A stretch of 64,000 nucleotides of DNA from Macrolepiota albuminosa (taxonomy: Eukaryota > Basidiomycota > Agaricomycetes > Agaricales > Agaricaceae): positions 2,604,001 to 2,668,000 of the forward strand of contig JAMWFC010000082.1 in assembly GCA_027475525.1 (NCBI GenBank). Direction: 5' to 3'. Of this stretch, positions 48,589 to 60,530 are shown piece after piece (within the stretch, counting starts at the first letter, position 1; each line of letters starts with the position of its first letter). The notes under the pieces are model-generated. The model did not search any database. It worked only from the letters and a program-made list of their open reading frames with translations, and was not told the origin of the DNA. The translations under genes and the position numbers were made by a program.

Positions 48589-48838
48589 ATGAAGATGCCC
48601 AATTCACAAGAAACCGACTCTATCCGGATCCTACCTTCACGGTATGTATACTTTGCCTGTATCTCGGATTGACTCATCCTTGGAGGCTTCCAGGCCGTGC
48701 TCTGTGAGCTTACGCAAGCTTTCTCTGCAAAGAAAGCCAGAGTTTCATAGCAATCATGACGTTAACCATCGTGCCAAATTGTTCTATGAGCAAGGAAGAA
48801 AAGCCATTGACAGTGAGAATGACATGGCACGCGAATAG
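48589..48838 (+). CDS. Hypothetical small protein with one intron, doubtful
   Basis: Exon 1 reads MKMPNSQETDSIRILPSR. A GTATGT..CCAG intron then joins to PCSVSLRKLSLQRKPEFHSN, ending KAIDSENDMARE, about 65 residues in total. The splice signals are good and the composition is polar, but no homologue is recognised. It may be chance. Confidence 0.3.
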
Positions 48839-50876
48839 TCATGGGTATAGCAATTGCTACTGCCATGGCATTATTCACTCGTTATATTCCAGAAGTTAGA
48901 GTGAGCGGCTCATCTGTGCGTATAGCTATTTCTGCCTTCGAAATTGCACCCCAACGGAGTCCGGATCTCAGGGCAGGTTTGCTCTTAGTTATGTTTATTA
49001 CTGGCGCGTTGGTTTTCCGGCTGGAATCTACGAACGAACTGTGATGGCGTATTTGCTGAAAGCAAGTCCCCTCTTGACATGCTGGAAGTTGCTTGTGATG
49101 ACTTTATCTGAACAATGCTGTTGTATGCGTTTCCCCTGGTGATTAGCAGTATCTCACTAATTTCGTGAACATTTTTTTTCGATGTGACCTTTGGATGGCC
49201 GGATGGTGACAAGGTCGTCTGTCATGCAGCTCGCGGGCGTGACGATGGGTTAAACCTCGTCTAGTTTGCAATCGCTATGACACTGCCGAGGAAATGCTTA
49301 TTTCGTGAAAATTTGCTTTTAAGTTCTACCCTTCAAGCTTCAAGCTTTATACAATTCCCTGATGAGCGCAAGGAATTTTTGGCATTACGACAAGGAAGGA
49401 AATGATGCATTTGGCCATTTCCAACCATAACACAAATCATGTATGGTCAAAGCAGCTCAACACTGACCAGAAGATGCAAGCAAAGTTCCTTGACATTGAT
49501 TGATTGATGTCTGGGTACTGATGCTTGTATTAGTACAGCGCGACAAAGAGACAAGTAAGCACTGGCCGAGTAGTTTTGCATTTTTCATAGATCTTCGCTC
49601 ACGTTGAGTCCCATCAATTGACAGATCCGCCCGAGAAGATAAACTACGGAGCTTACTTTCAACGATTGGATTTTGCTATCGCATCGTGTCCGATGTCCCG
49701 TAACTTTCGGTTGTTCGAACCAGGATAACCGTTAGGAGTGCTACTTCTAGTGGATCACTTCCGATGAGCCTCAACTAAGAACTTTCCGGTATCAATGCAT
49801 CGTCCGTGATATTCCGGTCCGGTTTGAGGTGAAGCAACCCCTCCGGCCCCCGAACCTGCCTAAGCCGTGGCTTCTGGCGTGCAGAGCATAAATTTCTGTA
49901 GAGCGCGTCAATATCTAATTTGCACAGATAAAATACTTGCTGCATAGTTGAGCATGTGATGTGAGCTGTGAGCAAATCCCAAGGAGAATGCAAATCAAAA
50001 AGAAGAGTGAGAAGGTCTGTGAATAACCCTCACTTTACTTCTTCAGTCAACTTCATCTAAGTCCTGTCATATTTTGAACTGTTGGGTGGACAATGTACAA
50101 TAATTATCCGAGAAGTGGCCACCTATGTCACAATAATTAAGATTCATTAGCGACAATAACTAAACCTGCTTTGCTTTAGATTTGCAAGTCACATCTAGCC
50201 CTTGATCTATCAGACCAAAGCCCTCGGGCCTCAGGCCTCGCCAGCCACCTCTGGCTTGTCCGGGCCCGGCTCAAATAGGCCTGAAGCCGGGCCGGCATCA
50301 CTAAACTCTTGTGCCGTACCCTCTAAAAAAGGAATGATCCTGTCTTTTTGAATCTCATCTACGAGAAACTTTTATGTGGTCAAAATGAATTCATTTAACG
50401 CGCGTGTTTGTGTGGGTACGCGAAAATGGTCATCCTCAGTCTAAGTGACGTCATAAGATTTGGGTCTGGTCCATATGAATGCACATTGCTGAAGCTATAG
50501 AAGAAAACGTTCGGGAAGAAAGAGACTATTTAGGTAGCCATAAGTAAAAAAAAGGTATCTAACACACAGGAGGCAAGTAAACAAGACTACCCTTGAATAA
50601 CACCCGAGAAGCTGAGACAATTAGGAAGTCCTGTCCGTGTGCCGTAGAATCCACACAAGTCAAAGCACGAGAGCACGATACATTCACCAGCATCCTCTCC
50701 AACCTCGCCTTCGCGTTCATCATGTGGCCATCAGTCCGAGATCGAATCTTACGGGTCTGTGGGACAAGGAATGCACTGAAATCGCAACACGTGTAATCCG
50801 CTTCACAGCTCTCAAAGCCCACCACCCACCACCGCAACTTACTTGATTAACCCACTCCGCATCTATCTTCTCATAT
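48839..50876. other. Gene-poor 2-kb region
   Basis: Short open frames on both strands show no recognisable protein. A GC-rich patch at 50217-50303 contains a perfect 9-bp-stem hairpin, GGCCCGGCT with AGCCGGGCC, reminiscent of decayed GC-rich repeats. No other structure was recognised. Confidence 0.45.
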
Positions 50877-51702
50877 TCACGAAGCTTCCTCGTCAGACCC
50901 GGCCGTTGCATTCGTAACATACCACTTCTTCAACCATTTCTCAGCAATGTCATATTGTTCCTTTACTTGTAGTCGCAACGTTTTGATCCGCAACAGAGAT
51001 TCTTCCCCCGTAAGGTCCTCATCCGCCTCTTCATCACGCTTCAATCCGTAATGTTGTATCTTTTCACATAAGCCCTGGACCTTGTATAAACCAAGGGCCG
51101 CGGAAGAGCCTTTAAGAAAATGCCCTAATGACGAGAGCTTTTTAAGGCCTTCTTCATTCCTGTCCAGCGGAACAAGTCAATAAATGGGTCCGACCAGATG
51201 AATGGGCACACACAAGGCGTTATCCATGTCCTCGAAGGTCTGTTCGGCTTGCGCAAAATAGGCTGTTGTCATTCCCTTGGAGAAATCGTGCGTCTCATCT
51301 TCATCAAGCTCGAGGATCTGGTTGAAAATCGTCATGTCGATGATCTCAGCATCTGCTAATTTATGGGGTTTATCCTGATGACAGATAAAAATGTATCGAG
51401 AGAAATAAATGAGAAATTTAACGTACAGCTGGCGAGGATGGCTCTGACTCTGGGTCATTTGCATCTTCAGGAGGTGGTGTTGGCTCAGGGGACGGTGAGA
51501 GTTCTATTAAGGGAGGTTTGGAGTCAGGAGGGGAGGGCCTGGATATTGAAGTAGTGGTTGGTGCTGTGATTCGGGACTCTGCAGTTATCATGGTAGCTGT
51601 TGGTTGTGGCATTTGGTTAGAAGATGAGGGTTGGATCGTCCGCCTCCTCAAGCTTGATTCAACTATCAGATTATCCACATGACGTATTGTATCACGTGAC
51701 AT
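50877..51702 (-). CDS. YPD1: Histidine-containing phosphotransfer protein YPD1
   Basis: YPD1 relays phosphate between hybrid histidine kinases (Sln1 type) and response regulators in osmotic and oxidative stress signalling. The N-terminus (MSRDTIRHVDNLIVESSLRR) and a Pro/Ser-rich stretch precede the HPt domain: IIDMTIFNQILELDEDETHD, FSKGMTTAYFAQAEQTFEDM, then after a short intron NEEGLKKLSSLGHFLKGSSA, ALGLYKVQGLCEKIQHYG. The phosphorylated histidine is the H of LGHFLKGSSAALG. The last helix is LRLQVKEQYDIAEKWLKKWY. The frame stops at 50877 after GSDEEAS. A GTATGT just after KKW could instead be a donor, altering only the last residues. Confidence 0.9.
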
Positions 51703-52124
51703 GGCAGAAGCCCATCATTCTGAGTTTTCTCAGATCGATACCGCAAGTTCCTCGCTTGCAGAGGTATCTGCTTTACCACTCATATTCTTTACGTGTGAAT
51801 CACCGACTGCATCAGTAAAACTCCTGTCATGGTTTCGCACGATATTAGCCAAGCAAGTCGGAATACGGATTCAGTCTTATTCCCGATAATTTTTCTGGTC
51901 CATAAAAGGCTAAATTCGTGTGGCTCCAGGTCCATATGACCATCCAATTCCGTATTGTCACACTCAAAGTCAGATTGAAGAACTCTTCGAAACTCTTTAT
52001 CTTGTTTAAATTTTCGGCTTCTCTGTACAAAGCAATTAGTGAGACCGATGCGCCACGATTTTATTCAAGTCCAGAAGGGATTTACAAATTACGCAAGGCA
52101 AAAGATTCCAATGTTGTTGATTTA
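51703..52124. other. Intergenic region YPD1 - MBOAT protein
   Basis: The YPD1 promoter and the 3' flank of the MBOAT gene. No further feature is seen. Confidence 0.4.
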
Positions 52125-53579
52125 CTATCTTTGTAAAATGTCAGCTAGAAATTGACGAGCAAATGGCAAGAATAGCATTCGCGTGGGACTAATAATTGTT
52201 GGAATCACCATACCACCACCGAGACCACGGCGATGCCATGCATCCACTAAAAATAGAACAAGCGCATTTGAATAAACGGCAGATAAACGAATGACAAGCG
52301 ACTGACTCATTGGCTGAGCAGAAAAGAAGACGATGGAATAGACCCACAGTCTGCCTGGCCAACCCCCTACATGTCGACCAGTTAACTTTCTCCATAACCT
52401 CTCCAGTAGTAGTATCGGTGCCTGCATCGAAAAGAAGATGGGCACCGCATGATCATATCCTCCTCCCATCGAATACATAGCGCACTCATGAAATAATCCT
52501 GATGCGGTGAAGGTACCGAAGAGGAGTCCAATATCCCCAGCAAGCCATTTACCAGGGTAACCCCCAAGGACGACAAATGTCTGCCGCAAGAGTTGGTGCC
52601 AGTGCTTTGACCACAACCTATGCATTGAGTCTGCATTCCAGGGATTATCCACTACAGGTGGCCAGGAGGCCGGCGAACCATCCAAGCAACCAACCGCAAT
52701 TAGAGTAACAAGGTCATAGACCATCCTGAAACCTGTCAAGATACTTGAGCCAGTCAAGATATGAATCGCTGTCGAGACAGTATATCGCCAAGATGGAGAG
52801 AGAGCAGGATAAAACATGCTTCCACCAAGGGGTGACCCGACGCCTGGGAAAAGCTTGATCATAGACTCGAGGAAATCCAAAAATAGAAAATTCCATATGA
52901 AGGATATGAGAGTTGCATACAGAAAAGAGCTTCTCTCTTGCGGTCGATTGGGCTTTGGGACATATATGCCTTGTCCAAATTTCCACTGAAGTCCGCGAAG
53001 AGTATGAATGAGTTCGATTGTGTCATAAATGGCACGTGGAACAAAAGAAAGCTTGTATCGGCGAGTGGATCCATTTGGAACTTCTTTGCCCTTGCCTTGG
53101 CCTTCTATCACACCAGGTCTCGTTTCACCAACTTTGAGCATGCCTTCCTTGTTCAAGGCATATTCAAGTGACTTTGCAATTGTCACTGCGGCAAGAAGAC
53201 CTTGGGAAAAAAGTTATGACATTTCTCATGCCACGTGTATATTCTGCTCACATTGACCCCAGTTATACACATTGAGTTCCGGAGGAGTCCATACAAAGCG
53301 GTAGGCTGCAGCAACAATGCCACACAGCGTGATAGGAAGAAGAAGTACGCGAAGGAGATAAGTGTCTGGCCTGCGGGCAAGATATGCTAAGACAAAGAAT
53401 GGAAAGTGATATAAGAAGGGAAGAGGCAGAGTTTTCCACGTTATTGGAATGCGATCCTTGAGCTTAGGTATTAGGATGTGAATTGCATGGCACGACGCAA
53501 ACAACACCCCGCTGAGATGCTGTGAGAGGTGAGTGTTGTAAAGGGGAATGACGCATTCATCAGTGACGGGGGGATGCAT
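52125..53579 (-). CDS. MBOAT / wax-synthase-domain membrane protein
   Basis: Two exons joined by a 51-nt intron (Q/C codon junction) give about 467 residues. The first exon has several hydrophobic segments (HLSGVLFASCHAIHILI, LPLPFLYHFPFFVLAYLA, LLRVLLLPITLCGIVAAAY). The second contains PNRPQERSSFLYATLISFIW, SPSWRYTVSTAIHILTGSSI, FVVLGGYPGKWLAGDIGLLF and FTASGLFHECAMYSMGGGYD, with the invariant histidine of the SGLFHE block. That region matches wax-synthase-type acyltransferases of basidiomycetes, some of which sit in terpenoid pathways as acetyltransferases. No such partners are adjacent here, so the substrate is unknown. Confidence 0.85.
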
Positions 53580-53926
53580 GGCTGCCTTGCAAGTCGTGCA
53601 CACGACGCTTTATGATCAAATCAATCTTGTGATCGGTGCCTGGCGCGCGTTTGAAACAATTGCATGCATGCATGTATGTTTGTTTTCTCACACTCGGAGT
53701 TGAATGGATGTTCTCAAATCCCATAACAGTCCTATCACTAAGAACATAAACGCACTGAGTGTGCAAATTCCATAGAGCAGTCACACTGAACATATTCCAT
53801 CCAGTCTCACTGCTGCCCCTTTGACTTCATCTTTTATTTAAAACTTGTCTCGGGCAGCTCAAGCAACGTCAACTTCTTCATTAATCGACCGGTTTCACAT
53901 ACTTCTCAGAAATCTTTGCAAACACC
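53580..53926. promoter_or_regulatory. Divergent promoter MBOAT / methyltransferase
   Basis: A 347-bp gap between opposite start codons, with a CATGCATGCATGCATG-like alternating run near 53661. No specific binding site can be named. Confidence 0.4.
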
Positions 53927-56900
53927 ATGTCGGCATCGTTTGAGCAGCCTAACGCATCTGTTAACGAATCGCCCAATTATCGTCCTTCTCTGCCGAGATC
54001 CAATTCTATCCCTTCCTGTCCAAAGAATGCCTCCATGGTATCACTCAAATTACCATCGACGCTTCAAACGCCAGCTATACCTGCTCCATCACTCAAGAAA
54101 CGACACTCGGCATATGTTCTTCCAACACCCCCTGATCGAGCAAAGACTCCAGTTCCAGTTACAGATCCTCCGGCAATACGTCCACTTCGCAACCCGGTGC
54201 TTGGAGACCCGGTACTTGGAGACATAACGAGTCCGGCTCCCCTACCCAAGGAAAAAGAAGGCTCTAAGGGTCTGCCTTCCCTCACAACTGGCGCACAGAG
54301 AGACGGTAAACTGATACAAGCCAGTCCAGTCGCGAGTGATAAGAGTTCGCCGGTGTCGACCCGCTCCCGGCAATCTCTTGCGACAGGACCAGTGTCTGAG
54401 GTCGCGCCGTGGGAGATGTATCCTGTGCGCAGGTCAGCAACAAGCCACTCTTCGTTAACATCTGGATATGTTGATGAGGTCACGCCATGGGAACTTCATC
54501 CAGTACCGACGATCATGCCCAATCGTTCGACGTTGGCGACTGGTCCTCTGGAGGATGTCACCCCGTGGGAACTTGACTCGGCTCCTCCCTCGACAGAGTT
54601 GTCAGCGAGCGAAAAACAATTTTCCGTAAGTAGAAAATTGACCCTGATTTTATTGAGTCCACCGTATTTGGCCGGTGCTTAGAACCGGATTAAATCAGAC
54701 TATATGCCGCCCGTTGCTTCATCCTGTTCACCTTTGCGTTTCCACTTCACTTACGATTCTTTACGACTTTTATCACACGATGACGATGTTCAGTTTTCTT
54801 AACAATTTTTCTTCCCAGACGCGAAGTTCTACCTCATCCAACCAGGGCAAAAGTCCTTCCGATGTCAAGCCTTTTCGAAGACGGAAAAGCACAAGTGCAA
54901 AGGCCGCAAAGCCGCGTTTTACATTCTTTGCATCATCCTTTTCTACTGGTCATCCGAGCGGATCGAGAAATCCCCCCTTGGAGGACGTGGAATCCTCTAT
55001 AGAATCTGCATATAAGCTCACGCACACCGCCTCATCACGAGCTCGTCTACCACCATCGGTCTTACTTCCAAAGATCAATGGATATGATACGCCGACAGAA
55101 TCACCGCCTCATCACGAGCTCGTCTACCACCATCGGTCTTACTTCCAAAGATCAATGGATATGATACGCCGACAGAATTCGACAGAACCTCGAATTCTTA
55201 CCTGCCGATCCACACTTTATCGTTAAAGGGAAGGAACATCCTCATGTCTTCTTTGGCCCATCGTGGGAAGAAGCACCATGCATTTCCGCCGGAGAAGATT
55301 CCATACCCCAGAAATTATGAGCGCGAGGTCGTTGATTTGTGAGTATCTAATTCCACATTCATCTGCCGGACACCTGACAGATTCAAATCTCCTATTTTTC
55401 CGTCTGCTCCATTTGGTCTGGTCTCATGATGGTGGCGCAGAGATGTATGGGAAACAACATCCTGTCAGGATATTTTTGAAAGCTTAGGAGGACACGTGTT
55501 TAAGACACAACCAACCAAAGTGTACGTGACGTCTTGTTCTATACCAGCACAAATGTTGACACATTGGATAGGGTGTTTAAGACACAACCAACCAAAGTGT
55601 ACGTGACGTCTTGTTCTATACCAGCACAAATGTTGACACATTGGATAGGTGGACCTTGGATGTGGTAAGTTCTTGTGGGGTTTCCAGGGTCGTTCCTTTG
55701 AAGATTGTCCACAGGAACAGGAACATGGATTTGAATTGTGCAAAAGCATGGAAGGTTGGAAAAAATTGGCAATCGGAACAAAAGCTTTCTCGCTCACGTT
55801 TATTTTTCAACAGAACTGTCATTTCGTTGGTAAGGCGCTTTTAGATAACCCTCTAAGAATGAAGTCTCTTATCTTATACTTACTGACAAGGTTTGGATAT
55901 TGTTCCGCTTCAGCCTGACCTCTATCGAGTTGGGTCATTGGACTTGGCCTCAAGAATAACATGGGTACATGCTAGTTTGTGCGGAGCAAGTTTAGTATGG
56001 CATTGTTTCGGTCTCTGACGATCATCACTAGTCTGGAAAATCTTCCTTTCCCGGATAACGAATTTGACTTTGTGTAAGTATGAACTTTTCTTTTTTTCGT
56101 CGAAAGAACAGATTCTTATCACGCCGTAGACATATCAAACGTATCGCACTCGGTGTTCCGGAGAACAAGGTATGTTCCGTGTAAATCTTATTTCAAGGAC
56201 TTGACAAGAATCTTTATATTAGTGGGATGGATTATTTCAGGAGATTATTCGTGTCATGAAGCCAGGTGGTATATTTGAAGTAAGTTCCATTCAGAATTGC
56301 CATTAGTATTATTGACGACGAGTATTTAGATGCTTGAAGAAGATATCTTTTTCCCCGGAAAATCAATGAACAACAACGAAGACATAAACTTCGAGTCGGA
56401 AAAACGGTCATTGGTACTTTCTTCACACCGTGGATCGACGAAGTCCTATTCAGACGCTAATTTCGAAAGCCTGGTAGACAGTGGACCGCCTTCTTTCAGA
56501 TCGATTGGCCATTCACCTCCGACTTCTACAACAACAACTTCTCCAGCGACGCCTCCACGATCCAATTCCCCTGATGCTGACGTTGTCATCAGCGAAGACA
56601 TGGAGAAGGAAGCTCGAGAGATTCTATCCTATGCGATTGGAGATGATTATATCCTACCTCCTGAAGAAGCCTCTTATTATCAAGTCCCAAATGACACTAT
56701 GTCGCCAGCCACAACCCGAGCACATCTACAGGTCAACACGCCACAATCAGTGTTTGCTAGTTCAATGGTCTCTTTAAACCCCTCTTCTGGAAGCGCAGCT
56801 CCTCCTGATAGTGAAACAAGCTTCAAGTCAAAAACACGAACTCGGTCGCGGGCACACTCACTGTCACTTTTCCTTTCTTCCGCCACTAACTCTCAGCAGT

Positions 56901-58342
56901 CGTCACCTGTCTCAGAGATTGAACCAACTACGCATCCCGTACCATTATTACCGCGAACCATTCCAAAACCACCTCCCAACCCACGGGACCATTCACTTTT
57001 GGAAGTTATCTACACACGACTGCTTAAATCGAGATCTATTAATATGACACCTCTTGCGTTGCTAGCAGATCACATCGGATATTATTTCCAAGGTAGATAC
57101 TTGTTTTTCATATCTCAAGTTCATTTGCTCAACGTGACAATCACTCTTTCAGACGTCCGCACTCATCCGCCTCTACATCACTATTTTCCTGTTGCCTTGG
57201 AAAATTGCCCTTCTGATCATGATGAAGGAGGTAACAGAGAGTGCTCTGAAATTGAGGGATCCAGTTCCGATGATTCAGACGATGCTCGTGACGCAATCTT
57301 CCCAAGTCCAGTTCCTCGAACACTCAGGAGGAAAATTTCACGGCGAAAAGGAGTCTCGATTTGTGAGAAGTACCATCATGTCTGCGGTCGGGGCCTAATG
57401 CATCATCGTTCCGCCCCCTACCTAACGCTTAATGAGTCAAATGCATCTACTATTTCTTCTTCGATCAAGGGTATGTTCCCTGATACCTCAAGTGCGAGTC
57501 CTCGACACGGTTTTTTCCTCCCGAATACGACTCATCTTGACTCGAAACCATCTAATCTGCATCTCGCACTCCGCGCTGCAGAGATTGTAGCGTGTTCGGA
57601 AGCGATGTGGGAATGGGTACAAAAATTCTCAGCCAAGGTCAAGGCGTACAGGGAACGCGAGGCAGCGGGTAGACCTGCTTCTAGACCTTATCGATCTGGT
57701 TCAGGGTCCATAGAAATGCCCACGCGAATGTCCAATACGTTTATCGCGACTAGCAGCCCTGATCCATACGAAAGCTCTATGGGTCCATAGAAATGCCCAC
57801 GCGAATGTCCAATACGTTTATCGCGACTAGCAGCCCTGATCCATACGAAAGCTCTATCTGGACCTCACGCGTGAAGAATTTGACGGTCTCATCAGTAAAT
57901 TTGAGATGTAAGTCGTTTTTAGTCGTCTTTTGTACGTCACGTTCTCATCACAGTAAATTCATGCCACAGGGATATGTGGGACATTTGTGACGTTCAGGGT
58001 GCTCTGAGGGATCGGTTGTCTTGGCACATTCCAGAGCCCACTGTATCAACTGAACGGGAGGCCTTTCAAAAAGCGTGTGAAAAATGGGAGAAGTGGGAGC
58101 AAGAACAACTCTTGGCGCCGCCGTCTCATGTCCGCTCGCACGACCAGATTCGAAACCCGCCAAGTGGAGCGTACGGTGGCGCTCACTCTTCGGCAGCAGG
58201 AAATCGTATTCGAGGAAGGTCTGTCTCGATGGAGCAAAGTAAGAAACGAGTATCGAATACGTCGGGGCCGCCACTGCGACTGGGTCGATCGATGCGCATT
58301 TTTCTGGCAAGGAAGTCTGACAGCGTTCCTCCAAACCCATAG
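53927..58342 (+). CDS. SAM-dependent methyltransferase with long disordered N- and C-terminal regions
   Basis: The start at 53927 gives MSASFEQPNASVNESPNYRP and a 230-residue disordered region with three PWE motifs (EVAPWEMYPV, EVTPWELHPV, DVTPWELDSA). A second Ser/Thr/Arg-rich exon follows (55 kb). The class I methyltransferase fold is spread over tiny exons: HAFPPEKIPYPRNYEREVVD, VDLGCGTGTWILNCAKAWK (SAM-binding glycines), NCHFVG, PDLYRVGSLDLASRITWVHA, ENLPFPDNEFDFV, RIALGVPENKWD and EIIRVMKPGGIFEMLEEDIF. A large exon with Ser-rich sequence and further helices follows. The C-terminus (DRLSWHIPEPTVSTEREAFQ, KACEKWEKWEQEQ) ends at 58342. The substrate is unknown. Three 77-bp tandem copies break it. 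Confidence 0.82.
55025..55178. repeat. 77-bp perfect tandem duplication, site 17 (methyltransferase)
   Basis: Copies at 55025-55101 and 55102-55178, in the Ser/Arg-rich exon (ASSRARLPPSVLLPKINGYD). The frame is broken at the junction. Confidence 0.95.
55496..55649. repeat. 77-bp perfect tandem duplication, site 18 (methyltransferase)
   Basis: Copies at 55496-55572 and 55573-55649. The unit covers an exon end (HVFKTQPTK), an intron donor (GTACGT) and the following intron just before the SAM-binding exon. Confidence 0.95.
57704..57857. repeat. 77-bp perfect tandem duplication, site 19 (methyltransferase)
   Basis: Copies at 57704-57780 and 57781-57857, in the large C-terminal exon (SIEMPTRMSNTFIATSSPDP). 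The first copy runs into a stop (SSMGP*). Removing one copy continues the frame into SSIWTSR-type sequence. Confidence 0.95.
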
Positions 58343-59077
58343 AGGGCAGGCAGAACTACACTGGCCCGATATTTGATGCTGCCGATGTGTAATTTAGCTC
58401 GAGCGTCAACGCATTTGATCGAAGTAAACGGGCAAATTTAGACTGTAACTTATCTCTCTTTAATTTGCTGTATTTTATTTTTTCATCAGGACTCTTCCAA
58501 GATGTCACTTTTTTTATCTATCCTTCGTCTAATTCGAATGTCTACTTCTAGAAACTTATACATATAAGTAATAATCTCATAGATATATGTGAAGATGATT
58601 TAATGCTGGTTGGACATCCGGATCCGCGATTCTTCGTGTCGAAGAAATCCTGTTGTGCGTCTCGCAAAGAGAAGTTGATATCATCGACTTGAGGATTATT
58701 AACCGACAGTAGATACTAAATGCGATGCGACATTTGATATACATCGATCGGACCTAGTTCACCATGGAGCTCAATATGTCCTACCTGCATAATGCTCAAC
58801 GGACCATGGACTCGTGTGGAGAATTGAGCCCTGACGATATGGAAGTGCGCATCAAGTGACGCATTAGTTAGGGCATTCCTTGGCGCCGGCTGGAAGGACG
58901 GGTGGTACTTACATACCAATCAAGCCTCCTGATACAGACAAAACCCTTAAGCCAAGCCACGAGTCGTGAATGCGTTTTGCCATCCGCCCGGATTATAAGA
59001 ATGTCCAATTAGTAATTTACCCAATACATATATAGCTCATTGATAAACCGCGAAACAACAAAAAATTATCGGAATCT
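58343..59077. other. Intergenic region between converging genes
   Basis: A minus-strand spliced frame (MAKRIHDSWLGLRVLSVSGG, then a GTATGT intron) can be drawn at 58800-58985, but it is only about 33 residues and unrecognised. Otherwise AT-rich with no supported gene. Confidence 0.35.
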
Positions 59078-60442
59078 TCAAATGTTAGCAACCTGTTCTT
59101 CAGCCCATTCCCATAACTGTTTGCCAAGCTCGGGATCTTGAGCTGCGGGAGAAGCCTTGCCGACACGTGCCCATGGAATGAGATACTGTTAGAGGACTCG
59201 GAAGTTGAGAAGGCTATCAGGGGGAGAGATATGATCATACCTTGCCACTCAGCTCAGCACCGGCAACACTAGTCCCCGCATATAGTTGGGTCAAAGCGCC
59301 ATAAGCCACGGGGTAAATGAAAGAGTACTAGTACTATGAGTTGTTGTATGTGTATAGATTGAGGGACGAGGGCTTACCGTCAACGTGGAGAAGAGTTTAG
59401 GCATATGTCGTTGGAGGTCGGTGCGGATATTTCCTGGGTTGAGAGACGTCGAAACGATTCCTTGATCCTCGTATCGACGAGCCAACTCGTTTGCAAAAAC
59501 GATATTACCCTGTAGCATTCGTAGATCAGAACTCGTACATAGACGTTGTACATATAGGGACATACAAATTTGCTTTGAGCGTAGAGGGAGAACTTGAAAG
59601 TTTTCCTGCGTTTTGGGCTGTCTTTGAATGTATTGAAATCGAGGCTGCCGCTTAGATGTGCGGATGACGAGGTGGTTACTACGCGGGCCTTGCCATCCGG
59701 ATTGCTCTTTGCCCCGGCGAGAAGGGCAGGCAGAAGGAGCTTTGTTAGGTAGAAATGGCCTGCGAGAAACGGTCAGTGCACAGGGCCTCAAGATCAGTAT
59801 GTATGTAAGACAGACGCCCACCGAGAACATTAGTCCCGAACTGTAGATCATAACCCTGTTTTGTCAAAAGACCGACTGGTGGCATCATCACGCCTCTACA
59901 TATCAAGGGTCAGGGTGATGGATAGAACGTGTCAAAAAACGTGCGCATTATTGAAGAGAACGTGAAGTTCTTTCTCTTTACTGTGAAAGGTTACTTTAGA
60001 TAGTTCACGTGGGATGGATGTAGAGCATACCTTAGGAATTCATCGGCACCAGACTTGATAGTTGGGAGGTCTGCGAGATCCACTTTCAAAAAGAAAGCTT
60101 CTTTGCCTGTAGCTTCCTTTAGATCTTTGATCGCCTCACTTGCCTTTTCTCTGTTTCGAGCGGCAATGTATACTTTGGCATTGTGAGCAAGGAGGACCTG
60201 AAGCGAAAAAAAATTACATGTGGACTGGAATGAAAGAGTCAAGTACTAACCTTTGCAGTTTCCTTGCCTACACCTATTAGCAGGTGTGTCAGTACAAAGA
60301 GGTAAGCTGAGACGGCAGTGGCCATACCGGTGTTTGCACCTGTCACAATGATGACACGGCCAGTCAGGTCAGGAATGTCGTCGACAGAAAAGGTCGGCCT
60401 AGGAGGAAGAGCCTCTGAAACGTACGACCAGACGACCCCCAT
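59078..60442 (-). CDS. Short-chain dehydrogenase/reductase (retinol-dehydrogenase-like)
   Basis: The start at 60442 gives [20 protein letters not shown], then the Rossmann strand [14 protein letters not shown] 23-nt exon (60251-60273) completes [13 protein letters not shown]. Next come [60 protein letters not shown] (the NNAG motif, split by a candidate GC-AG intron), [20 protein letters not shown] sequence, [12 protein letters not shown] and the catalytic YAQSK (Y-x3-K). The C-terminal part is [40 protein letters not shown]. It ends [16 protein letters not shown] at 59078. NAD(P)H-dependent oxidoreductase; the substrate cannot be told from sequence. Confidence 0.9.
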
Positions 60443-60530
60443 GGTGGTAGAGGGTCCGTGCGCAACAAGCACGTGGTGATTGCCGAAAATGTCGACAAAC
60501 AGCAGAACAAGTTCTTTTTGGGGCTGATCC
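60443..60530. promoter_or_regulatory. 88-bp divergent promoter, dehydrogenase / Red1-like gene
   Basis: Opposite start codons are 88 bp apart. Confidence 0.45.

Noticed and set aside
52125..53579. A terpenoid biosynthetic cluster around the MBOAT acyltransferase, methyltransferase and dehydrogenase
   Set aside because: No terpene synthase, P450 or transporter is present, and the neighbours are a phosphorelay protein and RNA/transcription factors.
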